Assembly: GCA_018389105.1 (NCBI GenBank)
Contig: JACATO010000648.1
Coordinates: 248,001-312,000, forward strand
Source: Nautilus pompilius
Lineage: Eukaryota; Mollusca; Cephalopoda; Nautilida; Nautilidae
DNA: 64,000 nt
Direction of reading: 5' to 3'
Shown here: positions 1-14,500 of the stretch, piece by piece
How positions within the stretch are numbered: position 1 is the first letter of the stretch
Layout of the letters: each line of letters opens with the position of its first letter
Translations under genes and position numbers: made by a program
Notes under the pieces: generated by a model
Seen by the model: the letters and a program-made list of their open reading frames with translations, nothing else
Database searches by the model: none
Told to the model about the DNA's origin: nothing

Positions 1-874
1 TGACAGAACAGATAAACAAATTTTCTGGATCTTAAGACTATAATCAAATCACAGGTATTTTTTGAAAAATGTTTTTGCCTATTTCATAATTAGCACCTTG
101 TAGTAGCTGGTCCCTTGCACAGTTCCCTTAGGAAGAGTTGAGTGCCAGGTTAACCACCTGGTCTCATAATTATGGCAACTGATTTTGGAAACAGACTGAC
201 TGGTTTTGTCAATGGGAGGTGAAGCAGAGAATAATTCATAACTTTTTCATAAGCCCGGCATACATTTAAAAGAGCAATGGTAAAGTGCAGTTCTCTTTTA
301 ATACAGTCCACCCAGGTTATAGGCCAACATATATTCCCATATCCTTTTGTGGTAGTGGTAGTTTCAGCCTACATCAAAGCACTAAGTCTTACATTCCAAA
401 ATCATTATCTAATAAACCCTTGTTCACACTTACAATCAAGAACATATTTAAACTTTATAAACAGGGTTAATAAAGTTAATGTGCCAGGTGTCAGCAGATT
501 TTCTGAAGTTTGTCTACAGACTAAAAAAAGAGCAGTGGCAGCCTGCTATCCAATCACCGAACCAACCTAAGGTGAGTGGTCTCCCAGATGTGAGAGGACC
601 ATGTGGCAAGGTATCTTGTTATGTGTAATGTACCGGGTGGCTAGGAAGGCACCACCATCAGCTGGGGGACAAACTTTATCAGACACTTCCTGATAAATAT
701 TGCAAAAGAACCAGGAGTACCTGGAGGAAAATGACGAAATAATGGAAAATCCATGCTGAGGCCAGGCCAGTCTCCACCACGACCAACAGGCACACTAACC
801 CATCACCCAAAAATGAAATGAACCAGTCAGTCAGTCGGTGTTTGCTTTTCATCTGTTAGAATAAATATACATAC
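1..874. other. SDAD1 intron, no exon seen
   Basis: This should be intron of SDAD1, since the exon ending at 875 closes in phase 1 with a good donor. I looked for the next exon (the family continues with a short EVTKILLFAAQ-like segment) and did not find it, so it probably lies outside the window. Around 700-745 there is a stretch reading roughly 'accaggagtacctggaggaa', resembling part of the SINE-like piece near 44.1 kb. Nothing else supportable. Confidence 0.5.
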
Positions 875-3800
875 CTTTCTGGTGAGGCTGTAGAAAGCGT
901 TGAATATACGGATAAAAGTTTAGAAGAAAAAGCTGAAAAAACAAAAAAACAAACAAACTATAAAATGTAGGTTGCAAGAAAAATTAAATAATGCACATGG
1001 TCTAAAATGTCACCTAAACACCCTTATTAAAAACAAACAATCATGAGTGAAAATAAGGGTTTAATAAACACAGAAAAATTGTGTCTCTGTATTGTATTCG
1101 AAGGTTATATACACAAACTGTTTAAAAAGAAAAAAAAAACACTTTCTCTTTAAAGGGACATACATCAGCAAAATGTTTTCATTATCAGTAAGCATGGTTG
1201 AAAAGATTTAAACTGAATCAGTTTTCTGACGGAAAAGAATGCCCAGAAATAGTTTGTTATTTGCCTTCACTGACTGAAATGCTAGAATTTTAAATGTTAT
1301 GTAACTTTCCATAAACAAGAAAAGGAATTTTAGTATGTCCGCTTATTTTCTGACAATACCCTCCAACCTCTTTTCTCTTAATCTATACAGTTCTTACATC
1401 TCTCTTCTCACCATCTATTCCTCACATAGGATCAAACTTCTCTTAACAAAAAAAAAACAAGTCTGTCACCAAACTTGGCTGAGACATGCACCAACCAACA
1501 TAATTCTATTTTTGTATCAGACAAACGACAAAATCTGCTTACTTGGTGAATTCCTACCAGCCGAGATATTACATCCATCATCAGGAGTTTCACTTCATAG
1601 TACTCATTTGACTTCTCCAGTTGCTTGAAGAGTCGTTCACAGAAACCTGACAACAAATACACTTTCAATATACTTAACTGTTTTTTCTTGATATATTTCT
1701 CATTATATATATATATTTATGTAAAATCTTACCTTTTCTTACTTAATATCTAATTCGTATAGAAAGTATCAGTCAGTTTGGAAATTGCTGTCTATTTTCC
1801 TGTTATACTGTTTGAAACAAAACAAGATTATTGGGATACCTTCCCACCATGTCAATCATTTAAAAAATTGTTTTTGGCTTACTTGTTTGAGCCTTTTGTT
1901 CTCCTTTTAAAATTTTCATTAGCAAGAAAGAGTCACACACATAATATCTCCCTTCCAAAAAATTCCATTAGTTTAAAAATTGGTTCAGCCTACTCATTTC
2001 AACATACATTAAACTTCAGAACAAAAGTTTCCCTTTTAATCTTAAGCGAAATGCTGATAGAAGAAAAAGTTTGATTCAATTAGTCTTAGATTTTTAAGCA
2101 TTTTTCAAGTATAAGCATATTTAAATGACTTCTATAGCAAATTACATTTTAGCTTTACTAAACCTAGTCTGAGAACTGAGCAAAGTCTGTGACTTCTTGT
2201 CATCTCCTTTCCTACATAATAATAATATAATAATAAAAAAAACAGGATAAGATGAAAAGCAGATGAAAAACTCATGCATAATGTACCATGTAAGCATGCT
2301 CACCTTGTGGATCATGCAGAAGATGGAGAGCTGAGAAGTTGAAAACCACAGCTTTCTTTTTCTTCTTCTTATGTTTCTGTAATTAGGTACATACACATAA
2401 TTAATGTTCACAGTCTATAGTTGAGTCTTGAAAAGATTCAGTGATGCACCCAGGGGATATAACCTACTGAAGTTGTTTTGTGTACTGTAAGCTAGTACAG
2501 ATATTCTTCCAGAGATAGTTGGCAAGATAATAAAAGATGAATGCCTCATTGTTTTCCCATACAACAATGTGACCTGCACTATGTACTACATTCAGAAACT
2601 GCACAAAGAAACAGTTTTTTTTTTTTAATTGATGCCACTTTTAATAATTTCTTTTCAAGAAGAATGTGAGTGAGAATTATTACTAGCTTCAGTACCTAAT
2701 TTTTATTTTCAACTTAATTTGCAAAAAAAAACAAACCAACCAACCATAAACGAACAAATTAAAAGCCTAATGACATTAAGGTTGAGAACCCAGATTTTAA
2801 CCCTGGTTGCAGCTGGTTTAGCATACATCCCTGGCATGGTTTCTTCTCCAACACTCAAAAATGAATAGTTCCAGTAGGGACTTTCATTTTGGCCCCCTCA
2901 CGCTGAGAAGGGATTGTACAGCCATGTCAGAATTTGAACACAGAATCTCCCCTGTCTTCTAACCAAGACAGTAATCCACAACCCCAAGAAACATTGAAGC
3001 CACTGATTAGTAGGAACATTTCAGTGTTATCTTTTTAAAAAAAATACAACAACAAAATCTTCAGCTAACTGTTTAACTTTGATGCCAGTTCTCTTTGTCT
3101 GCCTATTTTATCTATGACATGAGATGATTATTAAACCCGACCAATCTGAAGATCCAATAGATTGTATTCTTCACCTGGATTGTCCACTGTATAGTAAATG
3201 CCATAGTTAATCAAAACTGACTGCTGCTGCCCCCTCCCACCTACGGACTCAGCAAAACTAACTTTTTCACATTACTTTCTCTTCACCACTAAAAGTGTCC
3301 CTTAGGTATCTACAGCCAAACAAAACATTTCCTTATTTTGAATAAAAGTAAAAATTTGTAAAATTATAAAACATTAAGTTTTAAATAGTCAAGACTGTCT
3401 GGTTAGAGGTACAGCACTAAGAACTGGGTATTATTAGCTGGCCTGCAATGTTTTCAGAAAGTATGGCCTTGAAATAAATACAGAAAAACAAAAAAAAAAC
3501 AAAACAAAAAATAAATACAAATTTTATAAGCAAGCAAAATTTTACCTTTAGAGTTTCAAGAGCTTTGTCTAGTTTCCGCTGACGCTTACGAGTTTTCTTC
3601 TTCACACGATGACCAAGTACTATTTCTTTCACGCTCCGTTGATCTTCCTACATTGAAGGGAAAAAGAAAGAAAGAAAATGAAGTTTTTTTATTGCAAGGT
3701 TTCTCTAAATCCATGTTTCTTTAATCTCTCCCCACATCTGAAAATAAAAACTGTCAAATAAGGGTCATAAACCCTTTATTTCATCTCTTAAACACTTAAG

Positions 3801-6800
3801 CTAACAAATTTCCCCCTAATTATGTGTTACCAGGCCTCCAACAGAAAAGCCAATCAAGACACATTTCAGTTAACTTTTAGTTCATGGAATTATGGTTCCC
3901 CTGGAAGCTATATTTATTTTATGAACTTACAAAGAATAAATATTAGGGTAACAAAAACTCTGATGATAAGTGTTATTAATCTTTATATGAACTATACCAA
4001 TAATAACAGCTTAAGTTAATACTGGTGGTGGTTATTTATAGTTAGTAAATGCAGGAAATCACAACTAAACTTTGCACTGAACATGACGGAGTATAAAAAA
4101 TGCAAGAAAAGATTTATTTTAGAGGATTACAATATACTGAAGATTAGCAATGGCAAAAAAAACCTGATGCTAAAGCAATTCCTGTGCCTCAGAGTCAAAC
4201 AGCACCAGGAGAGTATTCAGATCATCTGTGTAGTGATTTGAGAACCAGCAAACTAACCACCTGGCAAAGCAGATCTCATTCCATGGTGGGCAGGGAATTA
4301 CACAGAAATGGTGAAGGCAGCTGCATGGGCAACGATTTTCCACCCATCAGTCATGAGAAGAACAAGTTGTCTAATGTGACTAATCTGAGCCTTACCAGCA
4401 ATCATATAGCTGCTAAGAGCACCAACTTAACTGCTGTATGAATCCTGGCAGACATGTTCCACCCAGTCTATCCATTAGCGTATAGAATCAATAACTCCTG
4501 TTGCTCCCTGAAGTAAAAAGCTAAGAAATTGTGTCAAATCGCCTTTCTGAACAGACAAAAGTGTAAATGAGGCACAATGAACTGATTCCTGACAATATTA
4601 GTTGGTCTGACTTGCATCCTGCATTCACAGTACCGAAGCAAGCAAATAATTCTGAATGATTTTTTTATAAGCTTTCTCTTCATAAACTCCACAGATTGGC
4701 ATGGAACTAACTTCTCTCATGTTGTCTTCCAGCCATCCTGATTATGAATGTGCCATGTTTCAACATTTCTATTTGGTAAAGTGGAGAGGAAAGATCAGAG
4801 ATATACGTCAGTTTGAAAAAAAAGGAATAGAAACAGATATTCAAACCAAAAATATTTTCAACAGATCAACTTAGAAAATCAGCAGACGGATGACATGCCC
4901 TGCGCATACCATATCACTGTTGTTGTCACTGTCTGATTCTGGATCATCAGCACCGAGGAAAAACTTGAGAGCAGCCACGAGAATCTGTAAAAAAAATATG
5001 ATATACACATTATATAAATATATAAACTAGAACCCTAAGAAAAATCACAGAATTGTTATTTATATCCCTTATAATTATTTTCTTTTTTTAGTTATTACTA
5101 TGATTTTTAAACATTAAAATCGAAAAAAAAAATATTTTGGCTATTCAAAGTTGCTACTGAAGCATTCAGGAATTAAAATATATATGTGAAATTTTATAAT
5201 TACATGACCGGTATTAGCCAATAGAAAAAAGTCTGAGATAGGGGAGATCATTGGGAACAATTACCAAGCAGTAATGGTTATACAAAACACAAACAAATAA
5301 AATTAAATATTAAGTAAATGTTCCAAATCAGAGTGCAGAGTTGTACTTGAAAGCCCACAGTAAGTTAACAAAGACAGTTGTTGTTGGTATGTCAGTGATA
5401 CGAAGAGCAAGGGACACAACTCTATGCCAAGAGGGTTAAGAATAAATGAATAAAACCCACAAGCTTTAATTCTTTAGTGTGGTACAATTTGTTTGGGGGG
5501 GGGTTTAGTTTATTTCCTTGTTTAATAAATTATATTCTAATTAACACTACCTTGGTCACTTTAGAAAAGCAAACGGTTGTTATGACGTTGACTGTTTTGG
5601 AATCTTTCCACACATCTCGCCTGTATAGTTCAATCATCACATCCTAAAAGGAGACAAATGGCATAGTAAAATTTGATGTGACACAGAACAGAAGAAACAT
5701 TAAAAATGAAATAATGCAAATACATTATGAGTAAGTTGGCTTCAGATATACTACCCACCTCGGTTGTGTGTACTGAAGAAGTCAAGCTCACTTGTGGATG
5801 TCAACAGAAGCATGTGAATGAACAAGCAGGGGGAGATAATGTAAAATTATCTAACCATCCCCCCTGTCCAGGCTATATAAGAGCACACATTTCATTGGCT
5901 TAAAAGCATCTACCATGCATGAAAACCAACAAAACATAGGCAATGTTTCTGATCAGTTGGAAATTATAAACAAGTTTTACTGGCATCTAGGAAACTTACA
6001 GATCAGATTAGGAATTAAGTAGTATGTAGTAGCTTAGTTGTGAACTAGACAGATGTGTGCTCAATTAAAATCTGCCCTAATTTGCACCTTTTATAACAGC
6101 AGCAGCAACAAAGTTTGCTATGTAAGTATCTTTTTTAGTAAAATTAGGATTTTAAAAATTCTATGGCTGAATTTGTTTCACTAAGCAAAATCATTATATA
6201 ATTAAAAGAATTCCTCTTTTAACATGCAGTCAGATGACTTACCAAAGATGCTTTGGCTGCAACACTATTGCTGTCTTTTAACATACTGTACATATAGTTT
6301 TGCAAAACCTGGAAAAAAAATATAAAAAAATACAAAACAAATGTGAACTACTAATATGTCTAACACAAGTTAAACTTCACCAAAATAATCTCCCTAATTT
6401 TGTTGTCTTGTATGAAATTACTATTACCTTTCTCTATAACATATGAGATCATGTACGACTTGCCCCATCAAGCATGGCTGGCTCCCTGCGTTGTTGCTAT
6501 CTCCTGAAGTAGTAGCTTTATGCCAGGTGGGAAAAAGGGGCAGGAGCCATCAGATACAAAGGCTTCATAATTGTCCCAACAGTATCTACCATCTTTAAAA
6601 ATTTTTAAAAATACTGTTTCTAAAAATATTGCTAAAACACAAGGCTTTTAATAAATACATCCCATTATACAGAATAAATCACTGCCTTTAATTATCTAAA
6701 ATATGTATTCTCCATCCAAAAGCTGAAATCTACTACAACTTACCGTATTAAGTCTCATGTTCTTGTGTTTGGAGTTTACGTTCTTTATGTCATTAACAAT

Positions 6801-9800
6801 GTAGGTGTACATTGTCTTCCGTAGCAATTTATCTTGACAACGGAACATTTGGAAGAAGATTTCAAGAACACTGGCTGCAGGAATGAGGCCCTTATTTCTC
6901 AGCAGAACCAGAGCCTTACAAATTGTCTGAAACAGATATTCATATCCCCAATTTCACTTAAAAGGATGAAAAAAAATCGGACATTCAAGTTTTATTGCAC
7001 AAATCTCTTAATTTAAAAAAAGAAAAATTCTTTTTCTGTGTCGTGCATAGTTCCAACAAAATTTTTTATGCAAATTTTCTCTGACATGACATGAAATCAA
7101 ATCTATTACATTTAACAGACCAGCTCCAGCCACTTGACCCCTCCAAAAAACACATCCCTACAAAAACAACATCACAAATAGAACAGTACTGACTAATCTC
7201 CAGGCTGGGAAAGACTGACAAAACATCAGTTCATCAGTTAATTATATTAGAAAAGCACAAACCAATACACTGACTAATGAGTTCTTGATTATGCAAAGTA
7301 CTTCTGTAACCTTTTACATAAGCAAGTGAAGATTCAAAACTCTGAGCCTTTGAGAAGAAAGGAGGCAACTCCAGTCAGTTCCAGGAATTCTTGATAAAAT
7401 CTCTGGAAAAGCTCAATGAACACAACACTGGTGCTTTATTTTCCACAAAGTGTGAGATCTGAGCTTCACAAGATCACCATATGCCAAATACATTCCTAGT
7501 GTTTATTCATGCATATAAATTCAGGCTTGTCACAAACCTTCAACCGAAATTCTCCTGATTTGTTTTTGTGCTTCTTCAAAACAAACCTGTTCATTCATGA
7601 GATCTAAGTTGCTATCATTGCTGAATCCATGTGCATTACATTGCATAATGTATTAGATAAATCTTACACTGTAAGCCTAGCAAGCAAATTTTGTTAAAGT
7701 CTTAGCAGATTTCACAAGTAACATTAATAAAAACAGCATGACCAGACTAAGCATAGCCCATAGAAATTCTAGGGATTGATGGAAAGTAGCTATTATCAGT
7801 ATAATATATTGGCAAAGTTTTTCTGCACACTTCCTGATCTGCTGATCACAAATGGCTGTGAAAACATTTATTTAAATTAGTCTTCATGTAGTGGTTTTAT
7901 TGCTGCTGTTGTCACATTAGATGAGTCGGAAGACCTGGTCTTAGTGCTGTGCAATGCTTGGAATAATACTAATACACAAAGCATTTGTGAGAAAGGAAGC
8001 AAGAGACAACACAAACAGACAAACAGAACAGCATAAACCTTTTTGGAACAGCACATCATAATAGCTAAACGCTGTCAATGAATCCCCAGAGAGGAGGAAT
8101 AATTTGCTCACCATTCTTATTGTTGGCTCCAGTACTGTTGAATGTTTCTCCAATAATTCCTTCAGCTGACAAGGGAAATCAGAAAGATCATCTGGATAAC
8201 AGTGAGCTATCTGTGAAATAACCAAACATAGATACTAAAAAATAGGAAACACTTGATACATAATTCTCTTATTATACCCTTTCACACAAATCAGTAATAA
8301 ACCTGCATTATTTCTATCTTTTATGATCATTTAGAAAAATGTTTAGAGAAAACTCTTAATAACCTTATAACATGCTTCCATGAAATTTCAAAGATGACAA
8401 AGAGGGGAGAGGAACATTGGATACATTGGTATTTAAAATTACTATCTATTGGCACTGATCTTAACTTACTATTTTAACAGCTTCTGTATCTTTTGAAAAT
8501 TGTTGTAAATTGAAACTAAGGATTAAAGTTAACATTACAAAAAATGAATATAAATGAAATACAAAAAAAAAATAAAGAAAGCATGCTAAATAACTTGATG
8601 ATTCTTAATTGTAAACACTTTTCTTGCCTTCAGTTTCACCACAGTAATTCATAATTGATATCCCCCTATCAATTACAAAATGTGCCCACAGAATAAAGTA
8701 ACAACACCATGAAACACTCCCTTTGCAAGTGCACTATTATTCACTTAAAAAGTAGCAACAAGCAAGCTTCCAACTGTACACTTACTTACAAGCAACTAAA
8801 CAAAATCTCCAATGTATAAATTTTCATAAAGACAAATGTGTAAACAACTAGATGTAGAACAATTTATTTGTCTGAATCAAATTTGATTGTATTCTGGCTT
8901 TGCTCACAATCAATGTCATCAGTGCCAGTTACATAAGGAAAGGTAATTCATATTATTTTCTTTGAACCTACATGCTAAAATCTGCATACACTGCTTTGTT
9001 TCCTAAGCAAAGTGAAAAAAGAGTTTGAAAGTCAGGCACACTCCTACAAAGCAAGAACCTACTAAAACCCTTCATTTTTTTAGATGTGGGAAGAAGACAA
9101 AAAGCTTGAATGAAGAAACCTATGTGACCAGCTAAAGATCACTAAGAAGAAAGTGTCCTAGGAGGTTCGCCAGACTAAGCCAGTCCCAATTAAAAATCAA
9201 ACTCTGATCCTTAACTTTAGCAGTCCAATCCCCAAATATTATATTCAATAGTAAAATCACTAAATTAAAAAAAAAACTTCTAAAATACAAAGACAAATTG
9301 TTACTATAAAACTGGCATGAACTATGAAATAACTAATATTCATTTTCATTAGAATAATTTTGACCTATAGTTTTACAATGGATGAAAAGAATGAGGCCTA
9401 CAGAAAAAATTCCAAGCAAGAACTGCAGTATTATTTTTCATTTAAAACAATGGATTATTATGAAACAGTACTTGGTGTCTTTCAAGCAACAGACAAACTG
9501 GTGATGAGGTGTGCTTTCTCCTACCAAGCACCAATTTTCATCCCTAGACCCTGTGTCATTCTTTCATTACCTACTGTCAATCAGTTTATAACCCAGCATT
9601 ACTAATCTCCTTTAATACTGCTGGCAAAACTTTTCCACCACTGTTACAGAGTTCACTGCAAGAGCAGTCTTCAATACCATGACTAATGTGCAACATCTCT
9701 CTACATCATCAAGTTAAAAAAAAACTATGGAGAAGATTTCAAAATTAAGGAGGACCTATGTATGACTATCCAACAAGCTTCAATCCCTGCTGGATGACAA

Positions 9801-11071
9801 ACTCAAGGAAGAAACCATGACTCTAGAAAGGTACACTTGTTAACAATATGAACTGCTGCAAAATAGCAGGTGAAATTTTTCATTTCTCTCAATGCCACAA
9901 ATTTTAGTTTCTATTTCTTAATTATGTAGCCATTATGTATTTGCTGATAAAAATAATAAAACATACTAAAATAAAATAGATAATATTAGAATTTTTTATA
10001 ATGGAATGAAAATCAATGTAGGAGACACCTGAAACAATCATTCATTAGTCTTCGAATTAATAACAACAATGTAGAAAAGGCTTGGCTACATATAAACAAA
10101 TACCTTCAGTTTGCCTTCTTTCTGATAATCTATAATTAAAAACAGTTCTGCTTATCACAAATAAAATGTTTTATTAATTACTTTTCCTTTTTTAAAACGA
10201 TCATTAACTTAATATTAACTTGGATGCATTAAAATACAAAACTAAAGTCAACATCTCTACAAATCAACTGACCTGTGCTATGAAGAGGATGAGTTCATCC
10301 AAGGTTTTGGAATAGTGCGTTGGCCTCATCTGAAAGACCTCCAGGTTGGACAGGAAATGTCGATGTTGCTGATAAAACTAAATATGTATAAAGTATGCAG
10401 GTTGGTTAAAACCTCTGATTAAGAGCAGTAACAAATGGCAGTCAAACGAATTTCCTTTAACAAGTTAGAGTGGAGTGATTAAGAACGAGTTCTTTCTGCT
10501 GTCACTAGTACCTCTAACTATTACAAACTATTCTGAAATCTCATTTGAATGATTTTTTTTTTATATATTTAAAATAAAAAACAACCAAAAACACGGCAAA
10601 ATTAGTCAAGAGGTAAACTTGCTGCTCTTACACGACAACAGCATTTAAGAAAAGGGGTTTTGTTTCTCATATTATTAGGGGTAACACAGAGTTAGATCGA
10701 TTATAGTTTGTTTGTTTGTTGTTTTTTTTTTTAAAATCCTGCAAGTGAAAGAGTACACCCCCCACCATTAACTTTACAGGGGATACCTACAGACCCAGGG
10801 TAACTAGTTATAATTCCCTATGCACCCCCCCCCCCCCCCCACGTCCTACCGCTCCAAAACAACAAGCAGAGGGGGTCCCAGGGACCTCGCGGTTCGTGGG
10901 GGGGGAGTATTCCCCTTGTAGATGTAAATTCACTGGAAACGCGTTTATCGTGATCTGCTGACAGAAAAAAAAAACGCCCACCTCTTCCTTGTACGAGGCG
11001 CCATCCCGTTTAATTAAATTCTGTAGTTGCGGTAAATTGTTCGGCAGCTTATTCCTGTTCCTGTCCGACAT
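875..11071 (-). CDS. SDAD1: SDAD1 (SDA1 domain-containing protein 1), N-terminal half, cut by the left edge
   Basis: Orthologue of yeast Sda1/human SDAD1, a nucleolar protein needed for 60S pre-ribosome maturation and export (family knowledge). Eleven coding exons read on the minus strand: 10982-11071, 10273-10377, 8112-8210, 6744-6926, 6243-6308, 5551-5643, 4910-4984, 3546-3647, 2304-2376, 1543-1646, 875-932. All have AG acceptors and GT donors, and phases are consistent; the joined reading is 349 residues plus one base. It opens [20 protein letters not shown], nearly the human N-terminus. Also family-typical are [14 protein letters not shown] (exon 4), [12 protein letters not shown] (exon 6), an acidic run [12 protein letters not shown] (exon 7), a Lys/Arg-rich exon 8, KHKKKKKK at the start of exon 9, and RLVGIH ending exon 10. 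The human protein is 687 residues, so the C-terminal half lies left of position 1. The start was chosen by homology and because the donor follows codon 30 directly. Very sure of identity; exon edges rest on phase and homology only. Confidence 0.95.
2775..2990 (-). repeat. SINE-like, tRNA-derived element in an SDAD1 intron
   Basis: On the minus strand 2930-2990 reads as a tRNA-like head: an A-box-like stretch with 'cttggttag' and a B-box-like 'gtgttcaaattc'. The adjoining body (2830-2890) shares 'aaaatgaatagttccagtag' with the element at 18.25-18.56 kb ('aaaatgaagagttctagtag'). Two copies with a shared body and a pol III-like head support a SINE family. The edges are approximate and no target duplication was found. 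Confidence 0.45.
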
Positions 11072-11526
11072 TGTTCGCCGACCGGATGTCGGCTCTACAA
11101 AACCGGATGTAACCGGTGCAGGGAAGAAAAAAAACAAAGTTTTCTCATAAACAGAATTTGATGGATTTTTGGAATTATAATTACAGTTTTACTGTACAGT
11201 AAAACAAAGACAAACAAACAAAAGAAAATGCTACTAGATAACAAATAAAATCGAACAAATAAGGAAAGGGAAAATTGCTCATTTAAAGAATAGTAATGTA
11301 AGATAAATATTTCGTTATAAACGTCGTGGTTAAAAAATTATAGCAAAATGTTCATAGGATGCTACAAATTATTATTATTATTATTATTTTATTATTTATT
11401 ATTATTATTAAAAGTATTCAAATCGGTAAAATAAATAAATAAATAAATAAGTACAGACGGGGAGGGGAGACTTTATTTATCCCGGATATAAAATAAGAGG
11501 GGATTTTTACCGAAACAATAACAAAG
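11072..11526. promoter_or_regulatory. Bidirectional promoter region between SDAD1 and ANAPC15
   Basis: Only 455 bp separate the start codons of two divergent housekeeping genes, so the interval must hold both 5' UTRs and probably one shared promoter (inference). On the plus strand ACCGGATGT occurs twice, at 11081-11089 and 11102-11110; this resembles an ETS-family site (GGA core) and lies within 40 bp upstream of the SDAD1 start. At 11524-11534 AAGATGGCGGA overlaps the ANAPC15 start and is one base from the YY1 consensus. No TATA box at a convincing position. The middle is simple ATT and AAAT repeat (about 11370-11450). Confidence 0.6.
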
Positions 11527-14500
11527 ATGGCGGACCCCTTGTTTCCCTCGCTGGTGCCAAAACCAGTAGATCCTTTATGGTTTCCAATTGACAAACCCTG
11601 TATCGATGAAGCTGAAATATGTTCTTTAGAACTCGAATTTCAAAACTGGGTAGGTGAGGCTTTAGGAAATTTCCTTCGTCTATTATTATTATTATTTTCT
11701 TAATGAGACCCAGTAAATGAATGCCCTGCCGCCCGGATTCATTGCTATTTCTTTGGTGCCTGGTGAACGTTTTAGTCAACCCCCCCTCCCTCTCTTGTTT
11801 GTTTGTTTATTTCCTGTCTACTTTTTACGGAATCTGGTTCATCGGGTATTCGAGAATTAAAGTAGCTCTCCACCCCACGGTGTATTTGATTAAGATCTGG
11901 TAAAAAAAAAAACATACTAGTGACCGCTGTAAATGATCTTCCCTCTCCATACACAGACCCCTACTTGTCGGAATAACATAACGATATCTAATTTATAAGC
12001 GGCCGTTTACGCGGATACATACACATATCCTTTTATGATTGAAAACCAGGGTTGCGGCGATAATAAAACTGACCGACCGATCGATCGATCTGCTGAGATA
12101 ATCGGCCAATTTAGCAGAATTTATAGCAACATTTCTGGCCTGGGCTCTTATTGGGAAACTAGAAATTTATCTCTGTCCACAGAGTATCATCACAAGCAGG
12201 AAAATAAATACATCTAGTGGGATTGCCTTCTTTCCTAATGGGACGTGTGTGTGTGCATGGAATTTTATGCATCCAAGTTTGTTTTTTTTTTAAATGAGTT
12301 GCTCAAAATCTTAATAATAAATATTTATTTGGTAGTGGGAAATTAAAGAGTAAAAACATCCTGAGTAATTGTTTATTTCGCTTAAACTGTGAGAACTTGT
12401 GACATATCACAATATTCTGCCGATATACTGTTTTGTTGGAAGAAAAAAGAAAAGATATATGCAAATATAGACTTTGAAAAATATGTAAAATATTATTGAA
12501 ATTAGAGATGATTATTGCACTGCATTATTATTAGAATATTCTCTTGCAGTATGTGAATCTTCAATATATCAGCAACTTTTTTAAAATTTTTTTTTTTACA
12601 AAAATAGATTAGAAATTTTGTTCTGATTGTAGAATATGTATGCTTTGCATATTCCAATGTAAGGAACCCATATGACACTAAAATCTGATTTCCAGGAAAT
12701 AGAAAGCCTCTCCACTGTTTTTTCTTTGCCTAATTATTTAGTCTCAGTGATGTTATCATGTTGAACAATCAGGAAATGTTGATTCAAGTAATTTTCCTTT
12801 AAAATATGAACAAACTGAATGAACAAGCTACCATTGTGATTCTGCTGCTCTTATGGACATTGGGAGTGTTTCAGATGCTGTTTAGCTGGCTGAGGAGTAA
12901 GAAGTTAGAACTATAATATTTTCAGATAAATGCTTAGGCTTAGATATTTTAAAGGAGATGCCTTCAAAAATCTTTGTATGGAATTATTTTGTGATTTAGA
13001 AAGGTTTCATCAAAACTAAATGCAAGCTTTTCAATCATAAATTTCTCAAGATGGAGAAGCTACAAATACTTACAATTACCAAAATGGCAGTATTTTTAAA
13101 TGTGAAACATGCTGCTGAATACAATTCAGAAATGCTTTATCAGAAAGATAAGGCTACTGCTACAAAAAGGAACTTGAAGAACCCAGATCAGGCTATAGTA
13201 AACAAATGATTATAATAGAATCCCTTAACAACAAAGAGTTGTGGGACATCAGAAATTTTTGAGCCAAGCTATATACCAAAAAATAGGAGAGATGCTAGCT
13301 GCTGAGTTACAACCTTAGTCATAGCAGACATTGGATTTAGAAAAGTACTCTTTCACTTGTTTCCTAACTATAATATACTTCACCATGATTCTTTCAGTAT
13401 GTACAACACTGTTTTTCAAAAATTCCAAAAGATGCTGCAAGAGGAAATGACAAGTATAGCATTGAAGACAGGCATTTGGACAGCTGGTAGAACACTGATT
13501 TTTTAGTATGATCAGTCATTGGCTAACACCTGATTTTGAATGGCTCAGATCCATCCTAAATCTGGTTCTCTGGATAAAGTCTATTTGGTCCTTAGGGACA
13601 ATGTTTCTGACATGCTTGCTGGACTTCAAAAACAGATTACCATCACTATTTTGTTTTATCCACACTTTACAATTATGTATTAATGATGCCATGTTTAACC
13701 AAAAAGCAGTAAGGGACATCTCTCTCATTTTAATTGAGATAGTTGGCTATTTCCACCATTCTCCTGCTGCCTCATTAAAGGTAAGTGACAAAGCACAAGC
13801 TTCTCCAGGATGTATCCACCAATTGGAAGAGTTTATATTACTTTCTAGAACATAGTACTGAACAAGGATTCCAAATTGTGGGATTTGCAATAGACCATAA
13901 TATTCAAAATGTAACTGCATATCAATGGAGCCAAGTTGAAAATCTCTTTTGCCTTTTAAAGTCAGTTGAAGAGATCATTGATAAGTTGCTATTCATAAAA
14001 ATGCAACAACTTCCATTGCAATTTGATCAATTCTAGCTGTAGAACTCTTCCTAAACAAAGCTACCACTAATACTGCTTTCAATGAAATCTTGACAACTGT
14101 CGGTCAGCTAAAAGCTACTATGCAAAGGCATTTACACAAGAACTTGGCAAATAAGAAACCCTGTATTTCCACATACTTGGACTCTTTGCAAGATGGCTCA
14201 AAGCTTGGTTAATTAACCAATTAGCCAAAAAATTGCTTTCTTTTGCTCATGCTAGAGCTCATGATTTTGTATTTTTTATGTAAGTGAAGCTTTACATATA
14301 TTCTGAAAATGTTTTCATTTGGAGTGGATTTGTTATTTTCCAAAGCCCTGTCACTGCTTCAAGCTAAACCGCACGGGTCACCTTTCTCTAATAATAAATT
14401 TTTCATTTCCTTCCTTTGTTTCACCCTTATTTACATCCTTTCCAGCACATCCCTAATGAAAGGTTTGAACTAAAATAAAGGGAAAAAGATAACTGAAATG

